Shown here piece by piece: positions 12,497 through 22,079 of a stretch of 64,000 nt of DNA. How positions within the stretch are numbered: position 1 is the first letter of the stretch; every line of letters starts with the position of its first letter. Source of the stretch: Mycolicibacterium sp. S2-37 (GTDB lineage: Bacteria > Actinomycetota > Actinomycetes > Mycobacteriales > Mycobacteriaceae); assembly GCF_017352375.1 (NCBI RefSeq), contig NZ_JAFEVR010000004.1:868001-932000 (forward strand), in the 5' to 3' direction. Under the pieces are notes generated by a model. That model was not told where the DNA came from and made no database searches. It was given only the letters and a program-made list of their open reading frames with translations. A program made the position numbers and the translations under genes.

Positions 12497-13333
12497 TCAG
12501 GCCACCAGGGCGTGTGCGTGCGTTTTCGACGGCGGGGTTCCGCGGACGGCGGCCTCACAGCGCCGGGCCAGGTCGCGGCGGTCGCCGCCGGGCAGCTGCA
12601 GTGATTCAACGTGGATGTGGCAGACGGTGCGGCGTGCGGTGATCACCCGCTTGATGGACGCCAGCAGGCTGTCGTCGCCGACGAACGCCGGCACGGTCGA
12701 CGGCCGCCCGTCTTTGTGCCGGTAGGACAACCGCAGCGGCTGCACGGGCCGGTTGGCATCCACCGCGGCCTGGAACATCGCCGGCCGGAAGCGTCCGTAG
12801 CCCAGCCCGCACCAGGTGGTGCCCTCGGGGAATGCGACGACGGTGTGGCCGTCGCGCAGGCGGTCGCCGACGGCTTCGACCACACCCGGCAGCCGGCGCA
12901 GCCGGGCCCGGTCGATGGGGATCACCTTCATGATCCGCACGATCGGGCCGAGCGCCGGCCAGTCGATCAGGTCCGCTCGGGCCACGAACGATCCGGGCAG
13001 CACGGCGCCGATGGAGAAGATGTCCAGCCACGACACATGGCCGCTGACCACCAGCACTCCCCGGAGATTGCGGATCGGACCGCCCGAGACCGCCATCCGC
13101 ACGCCGAAGCTGCGCAGCATCAGCCGGCAGTAGCCGCGCTGGAGGTGCGACCGGCCGGGCATCGGCAGCGCGAGGATCCACACGCCGGAGAACAGCGCCA
13201 GTGCCGCGACGACCCGCAGCGTGGTGCGCACCGCGATCCACCACCGCCGACCGGGCCGGTCTGCGCCGGCATGCACGCAGCTCGCGTCGCAGGTGGCCCG
13301 CTGCAGCCAGGCGTGCTCGGTGGCCAGTGTCAT
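12497..13333 (-). CDS. PlsC-type 1-acylglycerol-3-phosphate O-acyltransferase family protein
   Basis: A membrane-associated acyltransferase of 278 residues. It has the H-x4-D motif HVSWLD (His99, Asp104), the acyl-acceptor motif FPEGT (168-172) and VIPIDR, with a hydrophobic N-terminal segment (about 38-58) for membrane attachment. The ATG at 13333 overlaps the TGA of the upstream GNAT gene (ATGA), so the two products probably act together. This matches Rv3026c. Substrate could be lysophosphatidate or a lyso-ornithine-type lipid; the sequence alone does not decide. Confidence 0.85.
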   Translation of the reverse strand: MTLATEHAWLQRATCDASCVHAGADRPGRRWWIAVRTTLRVVAALALFSGVWILALPMPGRSHLQRGYCRLMLRSFGVRMAVSGGPIRNLRGVLVVSGHVSWLDIFSIGAVLPGSFVARADLIDWPALGPIVRIMKVIPIDRARLRRLPGVVEAVGDRLRDGHTVVAFPEGTTWCGLGYGRFRPAMFQAAVDANRPVQPLRLSYRHKDGRPSTVPAFVGDDSLLASIKRVITARRTVCHIHVESLQLPGGDRRDLARRCEAAVRGTPPSKTHAHALVA

Positions 13334-14157
13334 GACCCCAGTCCGTTCGCCATGTCACCGGCCGCCGACACCGAGCGCAGCCGGCGCAGGTATCGGATGT
13401 CGGCGCGACGTTTGTCCAGCAGCGCCGGGAAGTCGCCGACCCCGAAGTCCGGGTCGTGCGCCGGTTCCCCGCAGATCTGCGCGCCCAGCCGCAGGTAACC
13501 GCGCATCAGCGGGGGAACCGACACGCGGACGGGCGGGTCGATGTCGTCCAGGCCCCTGCCGTCGACGGTGACCGGCCGATACGGATGGACTCGATAGTCC
13601 GGTGGGGCGGCGTGGCGGCGGCGGGTGAAATCGCGCACCGCACGGATCTGGCTGCCTGCCGGTTCGCCGGCGGTGACGACCGGCACCGAGACGCAGCCGG
13701 TGACGTAGTCGTAGCCGCAGCGATCGAGGTAGGCCAGGATGCCTGCCCACATCAGCAGCACCACGGCGCCGTTGCGGTGGTCCCGCCGGACGACGGCGCG
13801 GCCCATCTCCACCAGGGAGGGCCGCAGCGGGTCCAGCGCCGTGACGTCGAATTCCGTGGCGGTGTAGAGACCGCCGGCGGCGATCGCGCCGGGTGGGGGC
13901 AGCATGCGGTAGCAACCGACCAGTTCGCCGGACTCCTCCTCACGGACCAGCAGGTGGTCGCAGAATTCGTCGAAACGGTCGGCGTCCCGGCCGTCGCTCG
14001 CACCGGACAGCGCGAACCCCGGCTCGGAGGTGAACACGTCGTGACGCAGGCGCTGCGCGGCGTCGATGAGGGTCGGATCGGAGGACAGCAGCAGCGAGTA
14101 GGTGGGCGTACCAGCGGTCGGTTGCTCTGCGGCGATGAGTACAGAAGCAGTGCTCAT
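13330..14157 (-). CDS. GNAT-family N-acyltransferase (OlsB/autoinducer-synthase-like)
   Basis: A protein of 275 residues resembling the acyltransferase family that includes ornithine N-acyltransferase OlsB. Features are LRHDVFTSEPGF near the N-terminus, FDEFCDHLLV, the motif ELVGCYRML and SLVEMGRAVVRRDHRNG, which form the acyl-carrier binding and catalytic core. Start ATG 14157 (MSTASVL) was preferred to an upstream in-frame extension of 14 residues. The stop overlaps the PlsC-like gene by 4 bases. The same pair occurs as Rv3027c-Rv3026c. The link to ornithine lipid is an inference from this pairing. Confidence 0.75.
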   Translation of the reverse strand: MSTASVLIAAEQPTAGTPTYSLLLSSDPTLIDAAQRLRHDVFTSEPGFALSGASDGRDADRFDEFCDHLLVREEESGELVGCYRMLPPPGAIAAGGLYTATEFDVTALDPLRPSLVEMGRAVVRRDHRNGAVVLLMWAGILAYLDRCGYDYVTGCVSVPVVTAGEPAGSQIRAVRDFTRRRHAAPPDYRVHPYRPVTVDGRGLDDIDPPVRVSVPPLMRGYLRLGAQICGEPAHDPDFGVGDFPALLDKRRADIRYLRRLRSVSAAGDMANGLGS

Positions 14158-14258
14158 GGCCAGCACGGTCGCGCAGCCGTCCGGCGGCGCGGCAAGCATC
14201 GCGTGACGTGTTCGTGCACGCTGGGTGACGAGTTGTCAGCAACTCCTAGGCTGGAGCG

Positions 14259-14465
14259 ATGTTCTTCTTCATCATCGGCCTGTCCACCAAGCAGAAGTAT
14301 CTCGGCGCCGGAAGCGTGCGCACCTGTCCGCGTTGCCACAACAACTCACAGTGGTCGCGGATGAAGGAGTACCGGCAGTTCACCTTGTTCTTCATTCCGG
14401 TCGCCCGGTGGAAGCGCAGGCAGTTCGAGGTGTGCGGCATCTGCGGGGCGGCGCTCGCGGCGTAG
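14259..14465 (+). CDS. Small zinc-ribbon protein
   Basis: A 68-residue protein starting MFFFIIGLSTKQKYLG with a Cys-x2-Cys pair (TCPRCHNNSQW) and a second pair (EVCGICGAAL), which together form a zinc ribbon. A hydrophobic FTLFFIPV stretch lies between them. Many actinobacteria encode such short zinc-ribbon proteins of unknown role. It is a single gene between the divergent GNAT gene and the convergent nitroreductase, whose stop is 3 bases away. The start ATG is the only reasonable one. Confidence 0.75.
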   Translation: MFFFIIGLSTKQKYLGAGSVRTCPRCHNNSQWSRMKEYRQFTLFFIPVARWKRRQFEVCGICGAALAA

Positions 14466-14468
14466 CGA

Positions 14469-15122
14469 TCAGTCCTGCAGAAGAACGACCGCCTGATCGA
14501 CGGGGCGGCGCGGGGTGCGCAGGTGGTTGGCCGCGAACCCGTCGTCGGCATACCCGATCGCGAGCCCGCACAGCACGGCCAGCTCGTCGGGTATGCCGAG
14601 CACGTCGCGCACGATGTCCGGATACGCTGCGATCGAGACCTGCACGCAGGTGCCCAGTCCCCGCTCGGTGAGTGCCAGCAGCAGGGTTTGCAAGTACATG
14701 CCGACCCCAAGGGCGTCCGCGAGACCCAGGTCGTGGTGCATGCACACGACTCCTGCCACGGGTGCGCCGAAGAAATCGAAATTGCGCAGCTGGGCGATGT
14801 GGCGCGCGCCGGCGTCGTCGCGGGCAATGCCCATCGAGCCGTAGACCAACGCACCCAGTTCGCGGCGCAGCGGCAGATAGCTCTCGGGCAGACCCGCGGT
14901 GACGGGCAGTTCGATTGCCGCCGCCTCGAGCAACGCCTCGGCGAGCCGATCCCGGCGGGGCCCGGTGGCCAGGAACAACCGCCACGGCTGGACATTCGAG
15001 TTCGACGGTGCGCGGGCGGCGACTTCCAGCGCCTCGTCGATGAGTTCGCGCGGAACTGGCTTGTGCCGGTGAAACAATCGGATGCTGCGCCGCGCGCGCA
15101 CCACGTCGTCGAGACCGGTCAT
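14469..15122 (-). CDS. Nitroreductase-family flavoprotein
   Basis: An FMN-dependent oxidoreductase of 217 residues. The N-terminal RARRSIRLFHRHKPVP and APSNSNVQPWRLFLA segments are the FMN-binding signatures; LQTLLLALTERGLGTC and the C-terminal GLAIGYAD are also typical. Such enzymes reduce nitro groups, quinones or enals using NAD(P)H. The ATG at 15122 overlaps the cupin stop (ATGA), which makes it the last gene of a four-gene coupled operon with the cupin, NAD(P)-binding and hydrolase genes. An upstream in-frame extension was rejected because it lies inside the cupin gene. Confidence 0.88.
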   Translation of the reverse strand: MTGLDDVVRARRSIRLFHRHKPVPRELIDEALEVAARAPSNSNVQPWRLFLATGPRRDRLAEALLEAAAIELPVTAGLPESYLPLRRELGALVYGSMGIARDDAGARHIAQLRNFDFFGAPVAGVVCMHHDLGLADALGVGMYLQTLLLALTERGLGTCVQVSIAAYPDIVRDVLGIPDELAVLCGLAIGYADDGFAANHLRTPRRPVDQAVVLLQD

Positions 15123-15520
15123 GCCGGCCCGACCCGGCGCTCGCGCCGAGCCTCGAGTTCGTCGGCGCCGACCGGGACCAGCATCGGCTGCCCCGGCCTG
15201 CACAGCATGGTGACGACGAACCGCAGCCCGACGTCGTCGCGGTTGTTGGCGTCCGAGTAGTGGATGACGTCGCCGCCGGGCTCCCAGAACGCCTCCCCCG
15301 CAACGATCACCCGAGGCGCCTCACCCTCGAGCTCGAACCGCATCTCGCCCTCGAGCACATAGCCGAACGCCGGCCCGCCGGGATGGCGGTGCGGCGGCGC
15401 CCCGGCACTACCCGGCGGCCACTCGATGATCGCGGTCATCACCTCGGCGTCGGCGGGAATGAACGGCGGTGACACGCTTTGGATCACGGTCAGCGCCTTC
15501 ATCAAATCGGCCTCGCTCAT
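15119..15520 (-). CDS. Cupin-domain protein
   Basis: A 133-residue single-domain cupin. The two metal motifs are seen as HRHPGGPAFGYVLEGE (HxH...E) and EPGGDVIHYSDANN (G...H). Cupins of this size act as small dioxygenases, isomerases or ligand sensors. Start ATG 15520 is chosen for the ATGA overlap with the stop of the upstream NAD(P)-binding gene; an alternative ATG at 15535 would add five residues. Its stop in turn overlaps the nitroreductase start. The substrate is unknown. Confidence 0.8.
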   Translation of the reverse strand: MSEADLMKALTVIQSVSPPFIPADAEVMTAIIEWPPGSAGAPPHRHPGGPAFGYVLEGEMRFELEGEAPRVIVAGEAFWEPGGDVIHYSDANNRDDVGLRFVVTMLCRPGQPMLVPVGADELEARRERRVGPA

Positions 15521-16260
15521 CGCGTGGCCAGCCATTCGTCGAACGTCGTCTTCGCGATGACGGCGCCGTCGCCGGTGACCAGGCTGTGCTCGCCGACCGG
15601 TGTGCCGAAGTACGTCGCGGTGGGATCGACGACCACGCTGCGCTCATCACCCGATGCGGCCAGGACGGCGCGGGCCAGATCCGCGAACGACATCTTCTGC
15701 GGCCCTCCGATGTCCACGACGCCGCCCCTCGGAGTGCCGACCGCCGCGCGGGCCACCTCGGCGGCGACGTCGGCGGCGGCGATCGGCTGGATGGCGGCAT
15801 CGGGCGCGTGCACCTCGTCACCGACGGTCAGCGATCCGGTGATCATCTCGGCGAATTCGTGGAACTGGGTGGCCCGCACGATCGTGTAGGGCAATCCGGA
15901 CTCGGACACCGCCTTCTCCTGCACCGCTTTGGCGCGCATGTAGCCGCTCTCGGGCAGCCCGTCGACACCCACGATCGACAGCACCACGTAATGGCCGACA
16001 CCGGCCGCCCGGCTCGCCGAGACCAGGTTCGCCGACGACCTGCTGAAGAAGTCCATGACCGGATCGTCCTCGAACGACGGCGAATTCGTGACGTCGATGA
16101 GGACGTCGGTCCCGGCCAGGGCATCGGCGAGCCCTGCTCCGGTCAGGACGTCGGCGCCCGAGGATCGGGAGGAGGCGACGACCTCGTGGCCGTCGGCGCG
16201 CAGCAGCTCGACGACCTGTGAGCCGATCTGGCCGGTGGCGCCCATGACGGTGATCTTCAT
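15517..16260 (-). CDS. NmrA-like NAD(P)-binding protein
   Basis: A 247-residue atypical short-chain reductase. The N-terminal MGATGQIGSQVVELL is the Rossmann GxxGxxG motif, followed by DVLIDVTNSPSFEDD, the HYVVLSIVGVDG strand, YMRAKAVQEKAV and IVRATQFHEF. These are typical of NmrA/NAD(P)H-binding proteins, which can be quinone reductases or redox sensors. It overlaps the preceding hydrolase and the following cupin by ATGA junctions on both sides, so all are translated in sequence from one message. Confidence 0.82.
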   Translation of the reverse strand: MKITVMGATGQIGSQVVELLRADGHEVVASSRSSGADVLTGAGLADALAGTDVLIDVTNSPSFEDDPVMDFFSRSSANLVSASRAAGVGHYVVLSIVGVDGLPESGYMRAKAVQEKAVSESGLPYTIVRATQFHEFAEMITGSLTVGDEVHAPDAAIQPIAAADVAAEVARAAVGTPRGGVVDIGGPQKMSFADLARAVLAASGDERSVVVDPTATYFGTPVGEHSLVTGDGAVIAKTTFDEWLATR

Positions 16261-17204
16261 TGTGCGAATACCTTTCTCAGTGTGGCGATGGCCAGCTCGA
16301 TCGCCGCGGTGGCCGCGGCGGTCTCCCTGACCGGGTTGAGCATCATGAAGTCGTGCAGGATGCCGTTGAACCGCACGCTGCTGGTGCGTACACCCGCCGC
16401 GGTGAGCTTGCGGGCGTAGGCCTCCCCTTCGTCGCGCAGCACGTCGTTCTCATCGACGATGACCAACGCAGGCGGCAGTCCGGTCAGATCGTCATGCGCC
16501 GCGCGCAGCGGTGAGGCGGTGATCTCGGCGCGCAGCGCCACCTCGGGCAGATAGCAGTCCCAGAACCACGCCATGGTCGCGGCGGTGAGGAACGGGCCGT
16601 CGGCGAACTCGCGATAGCTCTCGGTGTCCTGGCCCGCATCGGTGACCGGGTAGTAGAGCGACTGGTGCGCGAAGGACACGTCGCCACGTTTCTTGGCGAG
16701 CAACGTCACCGCCGCAACCATGTTGCCGCCCACCGAATCTCCGGCGACCGCCAGCCGCGCCGGGTCGAGGCCATGCGCCGCGCCGCTGTGCACGATCCAG
16801 CGTGCGGCGGCGTATGCCTGTTCGATGGCCACCGGATACTGCGCCTCCGGTGACCGGTCGTATTCGACGAAGACCACCGCCGCCCGCACGCCCACCGCGA
16901 GCTCTCGCACCAGCCGGTCGTGGGTGCCGGCATTGCCCAACACCCAGCCGCCGCCGTGCAGGTAGAGCACCGCCGGTAACGGCTCGGTCGTGCCCACCGG
17001 GCGCACGATGCGCACCCGCACGTCGCCGTGGTCGCAGGCGACCGAAACCCAAGTTTCGTCGATCTCGGCCCGCTCGACCGTCGCTGCCTGGAGGTCGTCG
17101 AGGACCTTGCGGGCACCCGCCGGTCCGAGTTGATGCAGGAACGGCGGCGTGGAGGTCGCGTCGGCCAGCTTCCTGGCGGCCGGTTCGAGGAGGTGTTCGC
17201 GCAC
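16257..17204 (-). CDS. Alpha/beta hydrolase (hormone-sensitive-lipase type esterase)
   Basis: A 315-residue esterase of the HSL family. The oxyanion motif LYLHGGGWVLG and the nucleophile elbow AGDSVGGN are clear; the acid and base residues are in VDENDVLRDEGE and LHDFMML. The N-terminus includes PFLHQLGPAGARKVLDDLQ, seen in Lip-type mycobacterial esterases. Start GTG 17204. It is the first gene of the four-gene coupled operon and lies 61 bases downstream of the LuxR-type regulator on the same strand. The likely role is ester hydrolysis of a small lipophilic compound. Confidence 0.88.
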   Translation of the reverse strand: MREHLLEPAARKLADATSTPPFLHQLGPAGARKVLDDLQAATVERAEIDETWVSVACDHGDVRVRIVRPVGTTEPLPAVLYLHGGGWVLGNAGTHDRLVRELAVGVRAAVVFVEYDRSPEAQYPVAIEQAYAAARWIVHSGAAHGLDPARLAVAGDSVGGNMVAAVTLLAKKRGDVSFAHQSLYYPVTDAGQDTESYREFADGPFLTAATMAWFWDCYLPEVALRAEITASPLRAAHDDLTGLPPALVIVDENDVLRDEGEAYARKLTAAGVRTSSVRFNGILHDFMMLNPVRETAAATAAIELAIATLRKVFAQ

Positions 17205-17265
17205 CTGACCACCGTCGCACCCGCCGGTGCGTGGCGAACCCTGGAAAGTCCGTAGTCTTCGCCGG

Positions 17266-20004
17266 TCAGCGTGGGGCCGTGTCGCGCAATTCGCGTCGCG
17301 AGCGGATGCCGAGCTTGGCGAACACCTTGCGCAGGTGCCACTCGACGGTGTGGGCGCTGATGAACAGCTGCGCGCCGATCTCCGAGTTGGTCAGGCCGGC
17401 GCCGGCCAGTTCGGCGATCTGCTGCTCCTGCGGTGTCAGAGCATCTCCCGAACGGGCGGGTTGCTTCGCGGTCTTCTCCCCGGTGGCCAGGAGCTCCCTG
17501 CGGGCCCGATCGGCGAATGCCTTGGCGCCCATCGTGGTGAACCGTTCGTGGGCCAACCGCAGCTGGGCGCGGGCGTCGGTGCGGCGGTTGGCGCGGCGCA
17601 GCCACTCGCCGTAGAGCAGATGCACCCGTGCCGCCTGACCCCCCAGACCGGTGCGCGCCAGCCGATCGACCGCCTCCACGTAACCGTCCTCGGCTGCCCG
17701 GCCGCCGGCCACCAGTGCGTGCGCCGCCGCTCGGACGCCCAGTGCCCCGTCGGTGGTCCCCGCGGCCGTGCGATCGTCGAGGCGTTCGACGGCGTCGAGT
17801 GCCACGGCGTGCTCACCGGCACGGACCGCGGCCTCCACCCGTTCGATGAGTGTGCGCGTGTAGATGCTCAGGTCCTCGTACTCGCACGCCCGCGAGGTCG
17901 CGGCGAGTGCCGCCTGGTAGCGACCCAGCCCGTTGAACAGCACCGCGGTGGCGTACTCGGCGAGGCCGACGAGTCGGCCCTCGCCACGGGCCGACCCGTC
18001 CTCGAGCGCTCCGTCGATCAGCGCCGTCGCCTCGGCTTCCTCGCCGACCCAGGCGGCGAGCAGCAGCGCGTGATACCGCACCGGGGCGTACCCGGCGGCC
18101 GCGGAGATCTCCTCGGCTTCAGCGAGCAGCGTTCGCGCCGCGGTGAACTCGCCCGCCGTGACGTGCACTCCGGCACGTGAGGCCAGGGCCGTAGGCAGCA
18201 CCGACAGCGCACCGGTCTCCTTGGCGAGGCGAACCGCGGTCTGCGCGAGGCGGCGCGTGGTGGCGTCGTCCCAGAGCTCGTTGGCCAGTACCTCATGCGC
18301 CAGCGGATAGGCCTGCCACAACCAGTTGTCCGTGCCCATCGCATCCACCGCGGCCCGCATCGCGCCGGCGGCGGCGGTGTTGCCCTCCGTCAGCCGGCAG
18401 GCCAACGCCGCGACGGCCAGATCGACCGGCCGCGACGAGCCGTCGGGGGTCCGCGCCGCGGCCGCCGTGGCCTTAGCGAGGTCCGGGCCGCCGAGCCGCC
18501 CGACGTACATCGCCGCGCTGATCGCGTCGAGATGGGTCTCGGCGGCGAGACTCGGGTCGAGGTTCTCCAGGCGGGCGGCGATGTCGACGAGCCGGTCCAC
18601 CGAGGCCCGCAGCACCGGCGCCTCTCCCTGGCTGCGACCGCGCGCGAAGGTGAGCCGCGCCCGCAGCCGCTCGGCTCTGGCCCGCCCGAGCTCGTCGAGC
18701 GGGGCACGGCCGGCGACGTCGAGCAACTCCTCGGCCTTCTCCAGGGCGGCGGCTCCGCGTTGCGCTTCGGCGGCGGCCAGCGCCCGCAGGCCGCGTCGCA
18801 GCGGATCGGGGGTCAGCTCCGCCGCCCGGGTGAGAAACGCTGCGGCAGCGGCACTTCCGCCACGCTGGGCGGCCCGGTCGGCGGACCGTTCCAGTTCGGC
18901 GGCCACCGACTCGTCGGGCCCGGGGGCCGCGTGCGCCCGATGCCAGGCCCGCCGGTCGGGGTCGACGGCGGCGTCGGTGACGTCGGCCAGGGCGCGGTGC
19001 GCCGCCCGCCGCGCCTCCAGGCCCGCCGACCGGTACGCCGCCGATCGAACCAGCGGGTGCCGGAACCGCACCCGGGTGTCGATGTCGAGCAGACCGTCCC
19101 CTTCAGCGGGTGCCGCGGCGCCGGCGGCCAGGCCCACGTGCTCGGCCGCTCGCAGCAGCAACGCCGCGTCACCGAGCGGTTCGGCGGCCGCGATCGTCAA
19201 CACCCGCTGCGCATCGCGCGGCAGTGCCCGGATACGCCGGATGAAGTGGTTCTCGAGCTGGCCGTGCACCGGACGGGCGTCGGGGCGCAGATAGCCGCCG
19301 GCGAGCTGGCCGGCCGTCAACTCGCGCGGAAGTTCCAACAGCGCCAACGGATTTCCCCGCGTCTCGGCAACGATACGATCGCGCACCCTGGCGTCGATGC
19401 GGCCGGGGATCGCTGCTTCGAGCAGTGCGCGGGCATCGGCGTCGGCCAGTCCACCGACGGGGAACTCGGGCAGACCGGTGAGTTCGGCGGTGGCCTCGCG
19501 TTGGGCGAACACCAGCGTCACCGGTTCGGCGAGCAGACGGCGAGCCACGAAACCGAGGGTCTGCGCACTCACCCGATCCAGCCACTGGGCGTCGTCGACC
19601 ACGCACAGGACCGGGCCGGTGCCTGCCGCCGCGGACAGCAGGCCCAGCACGGCCAGGCCGACGAGAAAGCGATCCGGCGCGGGACCGCCGCGCAGGCCGA
19701 ACGCCACGGTCAGTGCGTCGCGTTGCGGGACAGGTAGGTCGTCGATGCGATCGAGCAGCGGAGCGCAGAGCAGCTGGAGCCCGGCGTAGGCCAACTCCAT
19801 GTCCGATTCCACCCCCGCGGCACGCAGGACGGTGAAACCGGCGGCGTGGTCGACCAGGAACCCCAGGAGCGCGGACTTGCCGATGCCGGCCTCGCCGGAG
19901 AGCACCAGCACCTGGCTGCCCGCGGTCCGGCTGAGGGTCAGCGCTTCCAGCAGCCGGGCGCATTCTGCGCTGCGGCCGGGCAGGGTGTCAGAGGCAGCGT
20001 TCAT
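17266..20004 (-). CDS. Large ATP-binding LuxR-family transcriptional regulator (LAL type)
   Basis: A 912-residue regulator: an N-terminal AAA-like ATPase with Walker A GEAGIGKS (37-44) and a Walker B-like [11 protein letters not shown], a long helical repeat middle probably of TPR type, and a C-terminal LuxR helix-turn-helix ([32 protein letters not shown]...) that binds DNA. Proteins of this MalT-like class sense a ligand through the ATPase/TPR part. It is upstream of and codirectional with the hydrolase-SDR-cupin-nitroreductase operon, which is its likely target. It is absent from the syntenic M. tuberculosis position. Confidence 0.9.
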   Translation of the reverse strand: MNAASDTLPGRSAECARLLEALTLSRTAGSQVLVLSGEAGIGKSALLGFLVDHAAGFTVLRAAGVESDMELAYAGLQLLCAPLLDRIDDLPVPQRDALTVAFGLRGGPAPDRFLVGLAVLGLLSAAAGTGPVLCVVDDAQWLDRVSAQTLGFVARRLLAEPVTLVFAQREATAELTGLPEFPVGGLADADARALLEAAIPGRIDARVRDRIVAETRGNPLALLELPRELTAGQLAGGYLRPDARPVHGQLENHFIRRIRALPRDAQRVLTIAAAEPLGDAALLLRAAEHVGLAAGAAAPAEGDGLLDIDTRVRFRHPLVRSAAYRSAGLEARRAAHRALADVTDAAVDPDRRAWHRAHAAPGPDESVAAELERSADRAAQRGGSAAAAAFLTRAAELTPDPLRRGLRALAAAEAQRGAAALEKAEELLDVAGRAPLDELGRARAERLRARLTFARGRSQGEAPVLRASVDRLVDIAARLENLDPSLAAETHLDAISAAMYVGRLGGPDLAKATAAAARTPDGSSRPVDLAVAALACRLTEGNTAAAGAMRAAVDAMGTDNWLWQAYPLAHEVLANELWDDATTRRLAQTAVRLAKETGALSVLPTALASRAGVHVTAGEFTAARTLLAEAEEISAAAGYAPVRYHALLLAAWVGEEAEATALIDGALEDGSARGEGRLVGLAEYATAVLFNGLGRYQAALAATSRACEYEDLSIYTRTLIERVEAAVRAGEHAVALDAVERLDDRTAAGTTDGALGVRAAAHALVAGGRAAEDGYVEAVDRLARTGLGGQAARVHLLYGEWLRRANRRTDARAQLRLAHERFTTMGAKAFADRARRELLATGEKTAKQPARSGDALTPQEQQIAELAGAGLTNSEIGAQLFISAHTVEWHLRKVFAKLGIRSRRELRDTAPR

Positions 20005-20028
20005 CGTCAGCGATGATCTTCGCCGACA

Positions 20029-20063
20029 CGAAACCCCGGCGCCATACCGGCACCGGGGTTTCG
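20029..20063 (-). terminator. Terminator of the etfB-etfA operon
   Basis: A perfect 11-bp inverted repeat, CGAAACCCCGG at 20029-20039 and CCGGGGTTTCG at 20053-20063, with a 13-base loop. It lies 20 bases past the etfA stop and before the LuxR-type gene. It is a strong intrinsic hairpin, without a long U tract, and should separate the two transcription units. Confidence 0.8.
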
Positions 20064-20082
20064 CATTCGATCGACAGCCGTG

Positions 20083-21039
20083 TCAGCCCTTGCGAGCCTT
20101 GACCTTCTCGGTCAGCTGCGGGGTCACCTTGAACAGGTCGCCGACGATGCCGAGATCGGAGATCTCGAAGATCGGCGCTTCCTCGTCCTTGTTGACGGCG
20201 ATGATCGTCTTGCTGGTCTGCATGCCCGCCCGGTGCTGGATGGCACCGGAGATGCCCAGCGCGATGTAGAGCTGGGGCGAGACGGTCTTACCGGTCTGAC
20301 CGACCTGGAACTGGCCGGGGTAGTAACCGGAGTCGACCGCGGCACGGGAGGCGCCGACCGCGCCGCCGAGCGCGTCGGCCAGCTCCTCGACCACATTGAA
20401 GTTCTCCGCGCTGCCGACGCCACGGCCGCCCGAGACCACGACGGTGGCCTCGGTCAGTTCGGGGCGGTCCCCGGCCACCGCGGGATCACGCTTGATGATC
20501 TTGGTGGCGTTCTCGGCCTGGGCGGGAACCTCGACGTTGACGATCTCGCCTGCGCCGTCGACGGGCTCCGCGTCGACGGATCCGGCGCGCACCGTGATCA
20601 CCGGGGTGTCACCGGTGACCTCGGCCTCGACGGTGTACGCACCACCGAAGATGGAGTGAACGCCCTTACCGCCCTCATTGATCGCCACCACGTCGGTCAG
20701 CACGCCCGAGCCGATCCGGGCGGCCAGCCGGCCTGCGATCTCCTTGCCGTCCGCGTTGGCGGACAGCACGATGCCCGCGGGCGAATTCTCCTCGGCGAGC
20801 GCCGCGAGGACGTCGACCTGCGGGGTGACCAGGTAGTTCTCCGCGTCGTCGGATTCTGCGACGTAGATCTTGGCGGCGCCGGCGGCCTTGAGCCCCTCGA
20901 CGAGAGGTTCGGCGGTGCCGGGCTTGCCCACCACGACCGCGGAAGGCTCGCCCAGCGCGCGGGCGGCGGTGATCAGTTCGGTGCTGACCTTCTTGAGCGC
21001 ACCTTCGGCGTGCTCCACGAGCACGAGTACTTCAGCCAT
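20083..21039 (-). CDS. etfA: Electron transfer flavoprotein alpha subunit
   Basis: EtfA (FixB, Rv3028c-like) binds FAD and, with EtfB, carries electrons from acyl-CoA dehydrogenases to the membrane quinone pool. The 318 residues contain the C-terminal FAD domain with [23 protein letters not shown] and [19 protein letters not shown], both signature stretches. The ATG at 21039 follows the etfB stop by 33 bases, and the gene ends at a strong hairpin. Nothing is unusual. Confidence 0.95.
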   Translation of the reverse strand: MAEVLVLVEHAEGALKKVSTELITAARALGEPSAVVVGKPGTAEPLVEGLKAAGAAKIYVAESDDAENYLVTPQVDVLAALAEENSPAGIVLSANADGKEIAGRLAARIGSGVLTDVVAINEGGKGVHSIFGGAYTVEAEVTGDTPVITVRAGSVDAEPVDGAGEIVNVEVPAQAENATKIIKRDPAVAGDRPELTEATVVVSGGRGVGSAENFNVVEELADALGGAVGASRAAVDSGYYPGQFQVGQTGKTVSPQLYIALGISGAIQHRAGMQTSKTIIAVNKDEEAPIFEISDLGIVGDLFKVTPQLTEKVKARKG

Positions 21040-21072
21040 GTCTGTTCTCTCGGTCCTTCGTGTGTGGAGGTC

Positions 21073-21873
21073 TTAGATGATTTTCTGGGCGACCAGGTAC
21101 TCGGCGACCTTGCTGCCGCCCTCACCTTCGTCGGTGACCTTCTCGCCTGCGGTCTTCGGCGGCTTCGGGGTCGACGACAACACCTTGGAACCGGCGTTGG
21201 TCACACCGACCTCGTCGGGCTCGACACCGATCTCGGCCAGCGTCAGAGTGGTGACTTCCTTCTTCTTCGCGGCCATGATGCCCTTGAAGGACGGGAAGCG
21301 CGGCTCGTTGATCTTCTCGTTCACGCTGACGACGGCGGGCAGCGGGGCCTCGAGGGTGAACACGCCGTCGTCGGTCTCCCGCTCGCCGGTGACCTTGCCG
21401 TCCTCGACGGTGACCTTGCGCATGTGGGTCAGCTGCGGCAGGCCCAGGTACTCGGCGATGATGGCCGGCACCGCGCCGCCCGCACCGTCGGTGGCCTCGT
21501 TGCCGGCGATGACCAGCTCGGTGCCCTCGATCGTGCCCAGCGCACGTGCCAGCGCCCAGCCGGTCTGCACCATGTCCGAGCCGTGCATACCCTCGTCGAC
21601 CAGGTGCACAGCCTTGTCGGCACCCATCGAGAGCGCCTTGCGGATGGCTTCGGTGGCACGCTCGGGGCCCGCGGTCAGCACGGTCACCGTGCCCTCGACG
21701 CCGTTGGCCGCTTCCTTCTCCTTGATCAGGAGCGCCTCTTCGACGGCACGCTCGTTGATCTCGTCGAGCACGGCGTCGGCGGCCTCCCGATCGAGGGTCC
21801 AATCACCCTCGGAGAGCTTGCGCTCCGACCACGTGTCTGGGACCTGTTTGATCAGGACCACGATGTTCGTCAT
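21073..21873 (-). CDS. etfB: Electron transfer flavoprotein beta subunit
   Basis: EtfB (FixA, Rv3029c-like), 266 residues. It starts MTNIVVLIKQVPDTWSERKL and contains DEINERAVEEALLIKE, the AMP-binding region TEGT-like stretch, GNEATDGAGGAVPA and the recognition loop segment LPQLTHM. It forms a heterodimer with EtfA for beta-oxidation electron transfer. The start ATG at 21873 is separated by about 206 bases from the divergent methyltransferase gene. That gap contains an inverted repeat that may regulate either or both genes. Confidence 0.95.
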   Translation of the reverse strand: MTNIVVLIKQVPDTWSERKLSEGDWTLDREAADAVLDEINERAVEEALLIKEKEAANGVEGTVTVLTAGPERATEAIRKALSMGADKAVHLVDEGMHGSDMVQTGWALARALGTIEGTELVIAGNEATDGAGGAVPAIIAEYLGLPQLTHMRKVTVEDGKVTGERETDDGVFTLEAPLPAVVSVNEKINEPRFPSFKGIMAAKKKEVTTLTLAEIGVEPDEVGVTNAGSKVLSSTPKPPKTAGEKVTDEGEGGSKVAEYLVAQKII

Positions 21874-21945
21874 GGGTTGGTTCGTCCTCCTCGATGAGGC
21901 CGGCCGGCGGTCGGCCCGTTACCACGTTTGTGCAACTGACACCAG

Positions 21946-21961
21946 GTTACTCGCCGGTAAC
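21946..21961. promoter_or_regulatory. Palindrome in the etfB / methyltransferase divergent region
   Basis: GTTAC at 21946-21950 and GTAAC at 21957-21961 are exact inverted repeats with a 6-base spacer TCGCCG. They lie 73 bases upstream of etfB and 119 bases upstream of the methyltransferase start. The layout is that of a dimeric repressor operator, for example of the TetR family, but the regulator is unknown. Confidence 0.4.
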
Positions 21962-22079
21962 TAGTGCTGCTTCGCAGGAACACCATAGCCGGTCGAAGTT
22001 TGCGTTCTCGCCGCACCTTGGGTGGATAAGTGTTCGCGAACCGGCCATCGTCCCTTCGCCTGGGTTAGCCTGCCTTCCG

